The translations under genes were made by a program, and so were the position numbers. A model generated the notes under the pieces. The model did not search any database and had not been told where the DNA came from. It saw only the letters and a program-made list of their open reading frames with translations. A stretch of 64,000 nt of DNA, taken from NCBI GenBank assembly GCA_009760855.2, contig WPIO01000040.1, positions 1,082,501 to 1,146,500 on the forward strand, written 5' to 3'. Within the stretch, counting starts at the first letter, position 1. The number at the start of each line of letters is the position of its first letter. Of the stretch, positions 1 to 40,712 are shown one piece after another. Source of the DNA: Cristatella mucedo. Its lineage: Eukaryota; Bryozoa; Phylactolaemata; Cristatellidae.

Positions 1-640
1 AATAATAATACTTTTTAGGCACTTTACATTTGCTTCAAAGGAAGCACGATTGAAGATTTAGTGGTAGCATGCTCAATGACAACAAGTATAACATGGTTAG
101 AGGTGGCATGCACAGGGTCAGCATGCAGGTATGATTAGTGGCATCATGCACAGTGTCAGCACGCATAAGTTTGTAAAGGACGAATCATAAGGACCCCCTA
201 AGTGTGTAACAGATAAATAGGTTTGTTTTAATCTTCTTTTTAAATGCTGACAAGTCATTGGATGTTGTGACGTCAGTCGGGAGTGAGTTCCAGGCTTTTG
301 GAGCATACGAACTAAAGGCCCGGTCTTCAAAGGATTTGAGGTTCGTACGAGGCAAAGGTAAGCGATTAGATTCCGTAAAGCAAGTGATACTATGCTTAGC
401 CTGGTGGGGGAGTAGTTCTGATTGGTAGACTGGAGCAAGAGAGCGGAGGACCAAAAGATGAGTGACAGAACCTTGAAGTGCACTGCTAGACTGCGAGTCA
501 GCGCGGGGTTGGCTAGAAGTGGTGCGATGATGTGGCGGCTGCGATGCACACGACAGACAAGCCGCAGAGTTTTGCACCAGCAGCTGTAGTTGCCCCTGGC
601 GGCACGAGGCGGCATGAGGTGGCACGAGGCACGAGCAGCT
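1..640 (-). mobile_element. LINE-A remnant (CR1/L2-type), RT C-terminal end and 3' tail
   Basis: On the - strand a frame carries LPRTNLKSFEDRAFSSYAPK then AWNSLPTDVTTS, the conserved C-terminal part of CR1/L2-type ORF2. A non-coding tail follows, ending in (ATT)n at position 1. The frame is broken near 300. Confidence 0.8.
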
Positions 641-1640
641 TGCTATCTTCCCGATTGGTCATGTGGCAAAATCCCTTTTCCTTGAGAACAATCTAAGCAA
701 TTTCCCTTTTCTTCGTTCGTTTATGAGGCCTGTGGTGGGTGGGAAACCTGTTTAGACAATTGAAAAGTTCCTACATATGGCTAGCCCAATCTGCTGCAGC
801 CGATTCGGCCTTCAGCTGTCGTTGGGCAGGTAGACAAGGCCAATCAAATCACAGGTCATCGAGCAGCACTTGTGCCATCGTCGCAGCACTGCCGACCTAC
901 CCTTTCGGACTGTTGTGGTACAATCAAAAGATACTTAGAACGTACAAAAGGTCTGCCAAGGCAAAGCAGCCGAAGCCACAGTATGGAGATCTGATAGGAG
1001 GCTGTACCGGCCTCAGAGGATGGCAGCTGCAGATCGAGCAATGATCAGTCCTGAGCCAAGTCCTAATCTGAACGATGAGTGCTGAGGTGCTCCTGTTCTC
1101 TAGACACTAAGTTACTTACCACCGACATCAAACTCATTTAGGCAAGAGTCCTTTTTGATGAGATTGCCAGATGTGCTGTCATTAATATGGTTAGTGTAAG
1201 GAGTGAAAGCCATCATTCCCTCCTGCCGCCTCATGTCGAGCTGTTTAGGCTTTTACTGGCCGAGCCCCGAATGACTCTGTTGAGCTCTGGCTTCAGATGC
1301 GTTTCGACCACTGTGTATAGACAGAGGCGAATTAGTAGGGCCGGGAGCCTCGTTCCGACATCCGACACCCCCTTCAGGCTCCACCGTAGGCAGAGGCCTA
1401 GCTCTGTGTAAACGAGAAAATTAATCTGTATACAAACACGGCTGCTAACAAGAAGCTCCTGCTCTTGCTGACTGCTGCCGGTTCCTTTCGGCCTGGAGCA
1501 GCAGCCGAAATCTTGGAGCAGCAGGCGACACCAACCGGGCATTTCGAAGAATGCCTTGAGCCGGACAACTACTAGATTCGGAGGAACTCAACCCCGACGT
1601 TCGAGTTAATTGGAATGCAATGTAATGTATCTCCTTCTGT
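640..1640. other. no gene or repeat recognised
   Basis: About 1 kb of mixed composition with only short frames on both strands. Nothing resembles a conserved protein or one of the repeat families of the window. Confidence 0.5.
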
Positions 1641-2330
1641 AAGTCCACAAAGTCATAAAGATTATGTGGGTGTTATGCAGGAGAGTTTTCTATAGCGCAC
1701 TCACAGCCTAAGCGGCTTTCAGTACGCATTCGGTAGCCAACAGACTTCATCTCACGCAGCAAAGAGAAAGTGGGAAGCATAGCAGAGTCAGGAGAGCAGT
1801 TGAGGTAGTGAGCAGCATGGAAGTAGCAGCTCAGGACCGCTGAAAAGGATGAGCCACAGTCGGTAGCAGAATAGTAGTTGTCGTTGCTTAAGAATTGTGG
1901 AAGCGAGTTCCACAGTCTAGGTCCTGCAGAGCTAAAGCTACTGTCCCCAACGGTCTTTAAGCAGAGGAATTGAACAGCTAATTTATTGTCCACACAGGAC
2001 CTGAGGGCACAAAGAGGCTGAAACTGGTGCAGCAGTTCAGCTAGAAAGTACGAAGGAGCCAAGCCGTGGCTGGCCTTGTAGGTCAGCATAAGAACTTGGC
2101 TCTGTGTCCGTTGATCAACCGGCATCCATCCTAGCTCTTTTAGCAAAGGAAACACATGCTCAAACCTCTTGGACTTGAAGACTACCCTTGCAGCCATATT
2201 CATACTCAGCTGAAGTGGCCTAGTTGCTGTCTTTGGTAGCCCAGCCAAAAGGGAATTACAATAATCAAGCCGAGATAGAACTAAGGAGCTAGTCATTGTA
2301 TGTTGTTCGTGCCAGCGATTGATTTATGTG
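1640..2330 (-). mobile_element. LINE-B remnant (CR1/L2-type), longest RT C-terminal frame
   Basis: The open frame 2296-1673 (207 codons) holds SRLDYCNSLLAGLPK, YKASHGLAPSYFLAELL and AGPRLWNSLPQFLS, classical for the end of CR1/L2/Rex-type ORF2. The 3' part (AVLSCYFHAAHYLNCSPDS) marks family B. This is the least decayed B copy. Confidence 0.85.
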
Positions 2331-2539
2331 GAGATTGCTGTTGTCAGCCGAAAGGCCCACGATTCGGCTGCCTGAACAGTAAGTGCTTTTATAGTTAGCA
2401 GTAGACAGGGAGTCTCTGCGATGTACCGGATCTGGAAGCAAGCAAGATCGATGTCATCACGTGGTAGATCATTAAGCCAGCAGGTGGCTAGCTGGGCATA
2501 GCTGACGAAAATACAATAAAAACGTACAAAAATGCTATT

Positions 2540-2665
2540 AATTAGGATAGCACCCTAAGAGAGCTTGATCTCCATCCAGGTGCTGTACACATTCTACCGG
2601 GCTTGAAGCCCCACGACCTCGGTCTTTCGTCAAAGGCAAGCACCTTTCCTCTGAACCAAGCCGGG
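2540..2665 (-). mobile_element. SINE-1 copy
   Basis: Reverse complement of the tRNA-headed SINE: internal B-box-like ACGACCTCGG/GGCTTGAAGCC region and a decayed tail. Confidence 0.6.
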
Positions 2666-2854
2666 GTTGCAATGCAGTAGTGGTAGCATGCGGAAGACTC
2701 ACCCTTCCTAAAGATGGAACCTTTTGCTAAACTAGATCGAACGATGGGCTCGGCGCCAAAGTCAGCAGAGCCCACAGTCGGTTTATCAGCTCAAGCTAAT
2801 TACCCAATGACCGGGCATCTGTGCTGTAAACTAAACAGTAAAGATGGTTAATTA

Positions 2855-2925
2855 AGCAGCCTCACTTGTATAGCAGCTGAAGCCTTGAGTGGCTTTCACT
2901 GTGGCCCTATAAATGAGAGTGGCCC
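2855..2925 (-). mobile_element. SINE-2 tail fragment
   Basis: Matches in reverse the SINE-2 tail, with its Ala-GCC-TTTA-like block and GCTATACAA motif in decayed form. Confidence 0.5.
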
Positions 2926-2995
2926 CACTCGAAGCAGAGCAGGCAGCAGAAGAAGTGAAGGTGCCGATCTGCAGTTGTGAATCGCGAGCACATTA

Positions 2996-3163
2996 CCTCC
3001 TCCTCCTCCTCCTCCTCCTCCTCCTCCTCCTCCTCCTCCTCCTCCTCCTCCTCCTCCTCCTCCTCCTCCTCCTCCTCCTCCTCCTCCTCCTCCTCCTCCT
3101 CCCTCCTCCTCTCTCCTCCTCCTCCTCCTCCTCCTCCTCCTCCTCCTCCTCCTCCTCCTCCTC
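2996..3163. repeat. (TCC)n microsatellite
   Basis: About 168 bp of CTC/TCC triplets with one short interruption near 3100-3118. The poly-Leu, poly-Ser, poly-Glu and poly-Arg frames it creates are not genes. Confidence 0.98.
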
Positions 3164-3278
3164 CGGCTGTACTAAGGCAGCCGACTCCCGAGTACGACCG
3201 ATTTTGCCCAGGTTTTGGCAGACAAGACGCCAGCTGCATTTCTCTGCCCTTGGAGCAAACGCATGCTCCTGGTACATG

Positions 3279-3282
<4 letters not shown>

Positions 3283-3353
<71 letters not shown>

Positions 3354-3355
3354 TT
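3283..3355. repeat. (TC)n microsatellite
   Basis: About 70 bp of nearly pure CT dinucleotide. Confidence 0.97.
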
Positions 3356-3559
3356 GATGCCAGCTATGGCTAACCTGCAAGGGCCTGCTGCAGCATCATT
3401 GTCCCACCATCCTGTTTGCCACTGAATCCCCGGCGTTTTCTATTTTTGGCCACGAATGTCTCTTGCAGAGATTTTGGCAAAGACATTTCGTCTGACCTCA
3501 GGCTGACCCTCAGGTCTTCCCCTCCACCACTCCTCCTAAATATACAATATATATATTAT

Positions 3560-3571
3560 AACCCATTCGTC

Positions 3572-3623
<52 letters not shown>

Positions 3624-3635
3624 GACGAATGGGTT
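3560..3635. repeat. 76-bp perfect palindrome with (TA)n core
   Basis: The left arm AACCCATTCGTCATATTA and the right arm TAATATGACGAATGGGTT are exact reverse complements, joined by pure TA. The whole unit is a perfect hairpin. Confidence 0.9.
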
Positions 3636-3981
3636 GAAGCATCGGCAGAAGAATTGCCGGCCCTCCCTATCGGCCTGTGTTGAGCAAATGACCTCAAATG
3701 GCTGATGAATGACTGGCCTCAGCCTCTGTACTGTTTGATTAGCCTTACCTAGGCCGGCCCCATCCGATGGACATGTGGTGAGCCGGCAGGTGGCTCAGCA
3801 AGGCGTCTCTTGGGACAAACTCAGCGATACCCTGCCTGTCGACGACCCGGTGGGTGGGTGGGTGCGCAATGGATATGCCGGCCGCTGGGGCAGGAGCGTC
3901 GTCGTCGTCGTTGTCTGCTCAGTGCGCTGCAGCCCTTCACTCTCCTTGCTTCCGCTCTTGCCACTTCTCTCCGCTCTGCAG

Positions 3982-29592
<25,611 letters not shown>

Positions 29593-29688
29593 CTGACTAG
29601 TGTGACGAGCCAGTTTTGATCAAATGTGCAGCATGTTTTTTACCTCTCGGGTGGCACGTTGTGCCTGTGCAGTACAGGCTACCGTGTA

Positions 29689-29694
29689 AATACA
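29689..29694 (+). promoter_or_regulatory. possible variant polyadenylation hexamer of ARHGEF17 (AATACA)
   Basis: There is no AATAAA or ATTAAA between the ARHGEF17 stop and the RPS3 tail. AATACA is a known weaker variant and lies about 97 nt after the stop. The assignment is inferred. Confidence 0.3.
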
Positions 29695-29808
29695 TGATTT
29701 CGTTGTGCAGCTAACCTACAGCTGCTCTACAACCTGCAGCACTGCCAGCTTTAAGCATAATTCATTCCAAGGCTGCACAACAGGAGAAACAAGTTAGCCA
29801 GCACAGCC

Positions 29809-29814
29809 TTTATT
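29809..29814 (-). promoter_or_regulatory. RPS3 polyadenylation signal AATAAA
   Basis: TTTATT on the + strand is AATAAA on the - strand, 45 nt after the RPS3 stop. Confidence 0.75.
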
Positions 29815-29858
29815 GTCACGATGTCAGTGTGACGCGACCTGTGCACGATCAGAGCCTT

Positions 29859-32807
<2,949 letters not shown>

Positions 32808-32820
32808 TCTCGATTCTGGT

Positions 32821-32830
32821 GAAAAGGAAG
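32821..32830 (-). promoter_or_regulatory. 5'TOP-like pyrimidine tract of RPS3
   Basis: On the - strand CTTCCTTTTC lies 13 nt before the ATG. Ribosomal protein mRNAs begin with C plus a pyrimidine run that places them under mTOR/LARP1 control. The transcription start is inferred from this. Confidence 0.55.
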
Positions 32831-32939
32831 TTGGCGGAATTGTGGGTAATATGATGTTCTTCCGGAGAAGGCGTGGTGAGCGGCTCGCGCTGCCGAGCGA
32901 TTGCCGTCGTCGTGCAACGTAAAAGGTTGACGTCGCATG

Positions 32940-33390
32940 TTTGTAATTTGAAGACACTTTAATTATTTGAGTGGCGCCGCCACAGAGTTTATCTGGCTGT
33001 GCGGTCACCAGGCCGCTGCAGCGTGGCACCATTCGCTCGTCCCGGGTACGACGGCGGCGGACGCCCGAGCCGCGAGTCGTCTGCCTGCGACGACCGGTGG
33101 TACGTTGTTCCGATGCCCTCACGCTTCTGATGTTCTGCGACAGAAAACGAGATCTATTTTTCCGTAGATGCGTTAATCTGTTGCGACATTGTGGCCAATA
33201 GACTGACGCGGTTGGCGCAGCCCCGTCTTGACTGAGACGCTGCCAGTTCGACTATTAAACGCGAGAATTCAGGCGCGCAAGAAGCTCAGAAGTCGAGCAA
33301 ACGTCCATTTGAAATCTGCATGCAATCCGGTAAAACCATTTTTCTTGGCTGTGTAAGTCGAAGGTTTGTGAGCTCGCCTTTGCGGTCGTT
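32940..33390. other. upstream of RPS3, nothing recognised
   Basis: GC-rich sequence next to the RPS3 start. Probably promoter region; no TATA box seen. Confidence 0.4.
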
Positions 33391-33394
33391 ATTC

Positions 33395-33671
<277 letters not shown>

Positions 33672-34017
33672 TCGGCTCGTTCAGCGGAGCTTGTGTTAAG
33701 TTTTAGGCACGGCGGCCGAGACGTCTGGGTCTATTGCGGCTTTGTTGTCTGCTCGCTGTCGTTCGCACTAGGCTACTACTGCCTAGGACGGTTTAGTACC
33801 CCTTCGATTTAGATGCTTGCAGAAGTGGTCTCAAAGATTGGCTTTGAAAGGGTACATTGATGTGTAGCAAAGGACTGAGGGTGAGGAATAGATTGTGTCC
33901 GTTGACGTAGTTTTAAGCCCACCGCAGCAGGTGAGCACCGCCCACCATAATGCGAGGACTCCACACCATGACCTGGGTCGTCAAGTGTTTAACCTGTATA
34001 TATATAAATGTGTGTGC

Positions 34018-34019
<2 letters not shown>

Positions 34020-34109
<90 letters not shown>

Positions 34110-34165
34110 TGTGCGTGCGCGTGCACGTGCGTGTGCGTGTGTGCGTGTGTGTGTATATGTGTGTT
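34020..34165. repeat. (TA)n-(GT)n compound microsatellite
   Basis: TA at 34020-34072, then GT with GC and CA interruptions to about 34165. Confidence 0.97.
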
Positions 34166-34294
34166 TTGTGGCACTGAGTCACCCCCTTTTGTTACTTTTC
34201 CTTGATGTCTTCGGTATTGCATGTTTTTTCTGTTTTTTGTTTCTAATTCGTGGCTGTAAAATTTCAATGCACCTCAGTGGAAACTCCACTCCAG

Positions 34295-34295
<1 letters not shown>

Positions 34296-34333
<38 letters not shown>

Positions 34334-34427
34334 CACATCACAAGCCAGCAAATGCGATACACAAGAACTCAAACGTAAGCTATGTACACAACAAACTGTC
34401 ACATATATATATATATATATATATATT
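34296..34427. repeat. two short (TA)n tracts
   Basis: TA at 34296-34334 and 34402-34426. Confidence 0.9.
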
Positions 34428-34429
34428 CT

Positions 34430-34900
34430 TTCTAAATACCACTGTGTCTGAAGTGAAAACAGTGGAAAGTTGGTGTATGCTTTGACGACAACTTCATTTC
34501 AGGATGACGATTGTGAGATGTCGGCATCACAAGATCAGCACCAGCAAGCAGAAGCTACTATCGCTTCACACAACATGTTACTTACAGCCACAGCCTTGAG
34601 TTAGACAGCCACAGCCCTAGTCACTCGGAGGATTGTGACTCTTGTTTAAGGGGCAGCCGAGCGGCCACAGTCTGGGTGAAGTTCTAAACTTGCTAGCCGA
34701 GCAAGGGCTATCCTGAGTCAAGGCCGTCCATCAAGCACAGCTGCTAATACTTGCCGCTCTACCGATGAGCCACCAGCCACAACAGTGAGTGGTGATGCCA
34801 CAAAGTCACCCGTCAAAGTTCTCCTCGAGATGATTGCCACAGTGACTCAGGCAGAGATGCCGCCATGTATTTGACACGATCGTCACCGCGCGAACGGCCT
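34430..34900. other. nothing recognised
   Basis: Short frames only. May include the 3' part of the Harbinger element, but I see no terminal repeat. Confidence 0.4.
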
Positions 34901-34901
34901 C

Positions 34902-35760
34902 TCATGAAGCTGGAGTTTTATATAAGTTGTTCAAGGTACATTGGGGCCGCCATCTGTAATTGATGTCCCCGTTGTCGAGATCGCAATGCCGGAGACCCAT
35001 AGTCCGGCAGAGCAGTCCGGTGTTGAAAAAAATATCAGGTCTATGTTTAAGGTCCTCTATCACCTGTTGTTGATTCCATCTATCGCTGCCTCTTGCCAAT
35101 TTTAATGCCCCAACAGTATTAAAGTAAGCGCTATTTTCAGCATGGGCTGCCTGTGCTCGTTTAGAATAATTATTGAGGCATTTATTGCTAGTGGCGAATG
35201 TGCTGGCATGGTGAGCCGGTGCTCGTTGGTGCAGCAACAGCCTCAGAAATACCATTCCTATCCAGGAAATAGTTGTGAAGAAGGCAACACGCTAGAGTAA
35301 TTTGTTCAGCAACCGCTGGCTTAGCAGCAATATGAGTGTGCAGCATCGCATTCTGTTTGCCAGGATGCCAAGCTCATGTCCAAGAACTTGCCAAGCACGA
35401 CTCAAGCTATACTTATTGACCTTCTGCCCGCGAGTGAGCCGCCGTTTCGTTGAGTGGCTACATCAGGTTTTCCTTCCGAGGAAATGCCCTATCGGCAAAC
35501 ATTATACAAATAGTTTAGGAGCACTCATTCCAGACAAACGTCTGGGAGCAGGTATGTTGAGGCTTCCGTTTTACGTTAACCTCGAGAGCAGTGAATTACG
35601 AAACGCTCCCCGCCATTACTAAAACGGCCGTTGCAGCCCACATTCACGTACAGAAAACGACAGCTGGGGTCGATCGGAGCCAACAAAACAATGCCGAAGG
35701 TCTGCGGTGGTAGCAGAATGAACAGCTCCCTGCGGGTTTTTGTAATCCTTCGTGCTCGCC
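34902..35760 (-). pseudogene. PIF/Harbinger (DDE_Tnp_4 / HARBI1-like) transposase relic
   Basis: Reading right to left in shifting frames gives family blocks in the expected order. About 35700-35600: IVLLAPIDPSCRFLYVNVGC then NGRFSNGG, around the first catalytic Asp region. About 35500-35461: ADRAFPRKENLM, where the family Asp-Asp-x-F reads ADRAF. About 35412-35344: YSLSRAWQVLGHELGILANR. About 35310-35250: ITLACCLLHNYFLDR. A polar tail runs open to 34902. Frames differ between blocks and stops intervene, so it is dead. No terminal inverted repeats were identified. Confidence 0.8.
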
Positions 35761-36144
35761 AGCCAGTGCGCTCAAACGATCCCGGAAGTGGTACGTGCTA
35801 AGAAATGTAAAAATGCAGCATTAATCGTGCGTACACCCGGCTGCGAGCCGGCTGGCCCAATGTCTGCACTGTTTTCAGTGGGGTGGAGAGGGGCTTACAG
35901 GTGCTTGCGTGCGTGCTTCCTGGGGTCATCACCCTAGTGCCGACGGCTCAGCCTAAGCTACGGCGGCTTCCGGGTTTTATTAAGGGGGCGGTGTATACCG
36001 TTAAAGAGAAACAGTGGCAGGCTAATCAGGCAGCTGCAGATACAATCAACAGCGATACCTAGGACGCACCCGGCAGTTGCTCAAAGGCTATCGTAACTGT
36101 GAATTACAATATAAATAGTATAATTACACCCCTTTTCATTAGAT

Positions 36145-36230
36145 CCCGTGATAGCTCAGTTGGTAGAGCGGAGGACTGTAGAATGAGCACCGTGATCCTT
36201 AGGTCACCGGTTCGAATCCGGTTCGCGGGA
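36145..36230 (+). tRNA. tRNA-Tyr (GTA), with 13-nt intron
   Basis: Full cloverleaf. The acceptor stem is seven pairs (one G-T), discriminator A; A box TAGCTCAGTTGG; anticodon GTA at 36178-36180; five-pair anticodon stem; T arm ACCGG/CCGGT with TTCGAAT loop. The intron 36182-36194 sits after position 37, as in all eukaryotic tRNA-Tyr genes. Length without the intron is 73. CCA is not encoded. Confidence 0.96.
36182..36194 (+). other. tRNA-Tyr intron
   Basis: 13 nt between position 37 (G) and position 38 (A). Removing it restores a seven-base anticodon loop. It would be removed by the tRNA splicing endonuclease. Confidence 0.9.
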
Positions 36231-36231
36231 A

Positions 36232-36237
36232 TTTTTT
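36232..36237 (+). terminator. RNA polymerase III terminator (T6)
   Basis: A run of six T starts two bases after the tRNA 3' end. Confidence 0.85.
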
Positions 36238-36439
36238 AATGCAAATACTTTTTAGGATCCAACCAAGTTTTAGGTTTCGGCGACCTGCACCGGCACTAAT
36301 GTAGGAACTAACAAGACTAGACAGCTGAAGTGCAGCACGTTCTACATGGGGCAGCAAAACGTGCTGGAGCGTACATGCTTACACTACGCCTGCTGCTTGC
36401 TGAGGCTATCACCAAACATGTGGGAATGCTCTCTATGCT

Positions 36440-36520
36440 GCATCTACAAAGTGCCTAGAGTGAGATTTAGTTCTCTGAGGGAGCTGCACAGATGAATTAT
36501 TGTTACTATTAGTATTCTTA
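36440..36520 (+). mobile_element. LINE-A 3' tail
   Basis: AAAGTGCCTAGAGTGAGATT, TAGTTCTCTGAGGGAGCTGC, then an ATT-rich end. Confidence 0.65.
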
Positions 36521-36770
36521 ACGCAGAGCGGGAGGCCGGCTGATGCATTACCACGAGCTGCCGTGGACCGGAAGATACGCTCCGTGCTTCACTCGGTGCT
36601 AAGACCGAGCCTCCAAAGGCCTACAACGACGGTCAGGCAGTTTCTCGTCGCTAGTGACTCGTAGCCGTACGAGTGGCATGCTACGAAGCTGAGTAGCGGC
36701 TGGCAAGTCTGTCTCAGGCGCCAGGCCCCAGAGATCTTACAAAGCAAGCAGTACTCGTGTCTGGCATACG

Positions 36771-36774
36771 TGAG

Positions 36775-36856
<82 letters not shown>

Positions 36857-36857
36857 C

Positions 36858-36912
<55 letters not shown>

Positions 36913-36930
36913 CAGAGACAGAGACAGAGA

Positions 36931-36966
<36 letters not shown>

Positions 36967-37032
36967 CAGAGACAGAGGCAGAGGCAGAGGCAGAGGCAGA
37001 GGCAGAGGCAGAGACAGAGACAGAGACAGAGT
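36771..37032. repeat. (GA)n / (GACA)n / (GGCA)n tract
   Basis: About 260 bp of GA with ACAG and GCAG hexamer stretches. Confidence 0.97.
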
Positions 37033-37691
37033 GGTTGTGTGGCTGAGCTACTTCACTCCAACAGCTTAGGCACACAGCTGCCGCGGCTGCTGCTGCTCCT
37101 GTTGCTGCTGTCCGGCGGAGCACAGTCGTGATAATTACTGGCGGGCTCGCTGGCATAGCTAGGAATTTGAGAGTGTTTGATGTGATTACAGGCATGGGGC
37201 GATCGCAGCATAGGTACAGCTGCGTGTCGTCGGCATGGAAGTGAAAGCCTAAACAGTGCTCATATACACTTGCTACTACAACTTGTGACTACAACCTCCG
37301 CTGCATGTTTAGGACTTCAATACTCCTGAATGGAAGCTGATTTGGAGCCCTGTAACGGGAGAGCAGTCAGCAGAGGGAGATGAAATTATTCCGTCTCGCA
37401 TAATGCATCACTGCAGACTTGATCGTAGATCACTCGCTAGACCTCATGCACTAGCGCTATTTCAGACTATTCATCCTACCAGTCGTCTCATTTCAAGCTG
37501 AAACAAGCTAAAAGCTTGATACAAGCATGTAGCTTTGGGAGACGCAATTAATTATTTTCCCAATTGCGGAGTCACTATTAACCACTTAGCTAATACCGCG
37601 AGCATTTATTTGTCTACGGATATCTAAAGATGTACTCAACATACAGTGTAGGATTAATGCCTGAACAGTTGGTATGCACTGCGAGTAATAA

Positions 37692-37747
<56 letters not shown>

Positions 37748-38540
37748 CAGTAGAAGTAGAAATAGTGTACAGCCGTGTCTACTCACGCTCGCGCCCTGCT
37801 TGTTAGCATGCTGGAGCGTCATATGTGGAGCGTCATATGAGTCTGCCGCCGTTTAGACGGCTAACATTTGCACGCATACGCTGGCCTATAGTTAGCAAAG
37901 CATGTTAGCCATCATGTGAACGGGCAAGTACTAATACTTGGGCGTTTGCCTATTGACATGTGGAGTGCTCAAAATGTGGGTCAGCGATCAGAGGCTAGAG
38001 GTCGGCGCAGGGCGGAAAATGAGAACCCTCACTGCAAAAATAGAGGAGCGGTGTCGCGAGCTTTACGTCGCGTTTACGCCAGTGGTTATGAACTATGAGC
38101 TTGGTCACTGACGCTGAATTAAAAACCGCTTCCGCTCACAAAAGAATTGGAAAAGCTTAGCCTTATGAGAAGTGCGATATTTAAAAGGCAACCATATTAA
38201 CTTGCATGACTTCCGGCTCGGCCGGTATATAAAACGAGAAGCTGACCACAATTGGTCTGTTTGAGCGACATTTGCTAGTCGGTGAGTCGTTTCGCTGAAC
38301 GTTAGCTGCTCTAGCCCGTAATGACGTTGCGTGAAGTCTGCTGCGGTACCGGAAGCTGTAACTTTTAAGCTGCAATGTGGAGGCAATTCTTTGCGCCGAC
38401 GCTCCTTCGGCAACGTTCACTGCGCTGCTGTGTGCGTGCGTGTGTTTCGAGCGCTTCGTCTTTCCCGCGTCGCGTGGTGCGAGCGTCAGGTCTTTGGGCG
38501 CTTCGCGCGCTGCCCCGAAAACTGAATTAGCGAGCGCGAC
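37033..38540. other. mostly unrecognised, with (TA)n at 37697-37746
   Basis: Mixed sequence with a 50-bp pure TA tract. No conserved frame was found. Left flank of the duplicated segment. Confidence 0.5.
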
Positions 38541-38542
38541 GT

Positions 38543-39119
<577 letters not shown>

Positions 39120-39980
39120 TGTTCGCCGCACAGTTCTTTCCATCTACAGACCGCGCCAAAGACATGAGTGGCTAAATATTGGGCTTCGCAAGGTAGCGTT
39201 TCAGCATAAAAACGGGCTCGCGACGTCTATAGACGACGGGCATAGAAACGGCTCGGCGAAACGTGACTCGGCGACGTCTGACCAGTTAGGCTCCAGTACT
39301 CTCAACTTAACCCTTCTAAGCGGATGGTGCGACTCCTCAATTTCTAAGGAAAATTTCTTTGTTTACAACGACGCTTTTGGGTAAACGTAATGCCGAGTAG
39401 TCGTGAGCTTCCGCAGCTAAGCGGCGTGCCAAATGCCGCAAGCAGATTAGATTAGTGGCGAAGGAAGTCGCTAATCTCGGCGGCAGCTTGAGCGGGAGCC
39501 GGCGGCTCGAATAACTCGAACGAGAGCAAGGACGCGCGCAAAACGGCTGCCAGAGCTGAGACCGGACAGCGAGCCGGAGCAACTGCTACTGCAGCTCAAC
39601 AGCCAGCAGTTGTAGAGCTGCATCGGATTCTCACCGCGCGGGCCTCGAACCGCATCCGTCACGTTCCCTTTTGAAGAGGGCAGACAGCGTTCCCCGCCTT
39701 AGTAAACAGCGTGGTAAACGGGCGCAAGCGCGGCGCCCACCCCCACCCCCCCCCCCCCCCCCGCTCACCATACGAACCGGGCTGCACGTCCTCTGCTACT
39801 CGCTGCGCGGTCGTCTGAGCGATTTGGCTGCCAGCTTTTCTGGGTTCGGCGGCGCTAATCTTGTTCCCCAGCAGCGCGGCAGCGGCGGCGTCGCTGGACG
39901 TTTCCGCCGTGCGATCGTCCTTTGTAGCGCGAACTTGAACGCCGAAAATCGGGAGCGCCATTTGAACGCCACCGCAGAAG
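39120..39980. other. region before the Cys-rich gene
   Basis: GC-rich to the right, with a C-run at 39746-39763. No recognised repeat or conserved frame. Probably holds the promoter of the Cys-rich gene. Confidence 0.4.
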
Positions 39981-40610
39981 ATGAGCGGACAATTCAAACA
40001 CGGTCATTCGGCTATACAAAGCTTGCCCGACTGTATGCTGCAGAGGATGAAGCAAGGTGAGCTCAGGATGCTGAGCGGCTCGGCGGTGGGGGTAGGGGCT
40101 CGCTTTCTCGGCTATTTGGAGCTCGTGACTGATATGCGCCAACGCGTCGCTCGCGGCAACTCGTCGCCGCAACGCGCCGGCGGCCCGACGGAAGGTTGAA
40201 GCGCTCGCGGGCCGGCGGCGCGCCGCCTCGCCCCGCCTCGTCGAGCCGCACGTCTCCGCCTCGCTGTAGGAGGCACGTTCATTCCGGCGTGTCCGTTCTG
40301 CCTGTACACTGCGGAGGTCGCGTCGAAGCTGCCCATCTTCGACACCTGTCCGAGTTGCAATATCTGTAGAGGCATTCGGCCGATGGGAGAGGTGCCGATA
40401 TTTCACGAGCCGCCGCTCGACAGCTCCGCGGTGTACTCCCGGAGCCCATTCGACTCAGTGTACTCCCGGAGCCCATTCAACTCGCCGTGGTCGCCGCCGT
40501 GGCCTATCACGGCGAGGTCTCAGCCGCAGCGTCAATCGCCCCGGGACAGCCGCCCAAGCTCGCGGCCGCCGCGGCAGGGGCGACGCCGGCGGCAACTCTC
40601 GGAGAGATAG
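39981..40610 (+). CDS. small Cys-rich (zinc-ribbon-like) protein, 2 exons, 138 residues
   Basis: Exon 1 is 39981-40056 (ATG, 25 codons plus G) with donor GTGAGC. Exon 2 is 40270-40610, with acceptor CTGTAG and stop TAG. The joined frame gives five cysteines spaced C33-x2-C36-x15-C52-x2-C55-x2-C58 (ACPFCLYTAEV, then TCPSCNICRGIR). A duplicated YSRSPF motif and a Pro/Arg/Ser-rich tail follow. AATAAA lies about 100 nt after the stop. I do not recognise the family; the spacing suggests a single zinc site. A second frame is also open from about 40370 to 40717 and ends in a helical, charged segment, so the 3' half of the coding frame is not certain. Confidence 0.55.
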
Positions 40611-40712
40611 CCAAGGTCGCCAAGGAAATGGAAAAGCGTTGGGAGGCGGCCGTCGCCATGGAAATGAAAGCAGCCCACGGTGGCGCTCGGCCGGCTCGGC
40701 CATCTTCGTTCG

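Noticed and set aside
2907-3425. Long poly-Leu, poly-Ser, poly-Glu and poly-Arg frames on both strands
   Set aside because: They are translations of (TCC)n and (TC)n microsatellites. The same holds for the frames in the CT/GA tracts at 8.6, 10, 17.4-18.3, 36.8, 49.5, 55.8, 60.5 and 63 kb.
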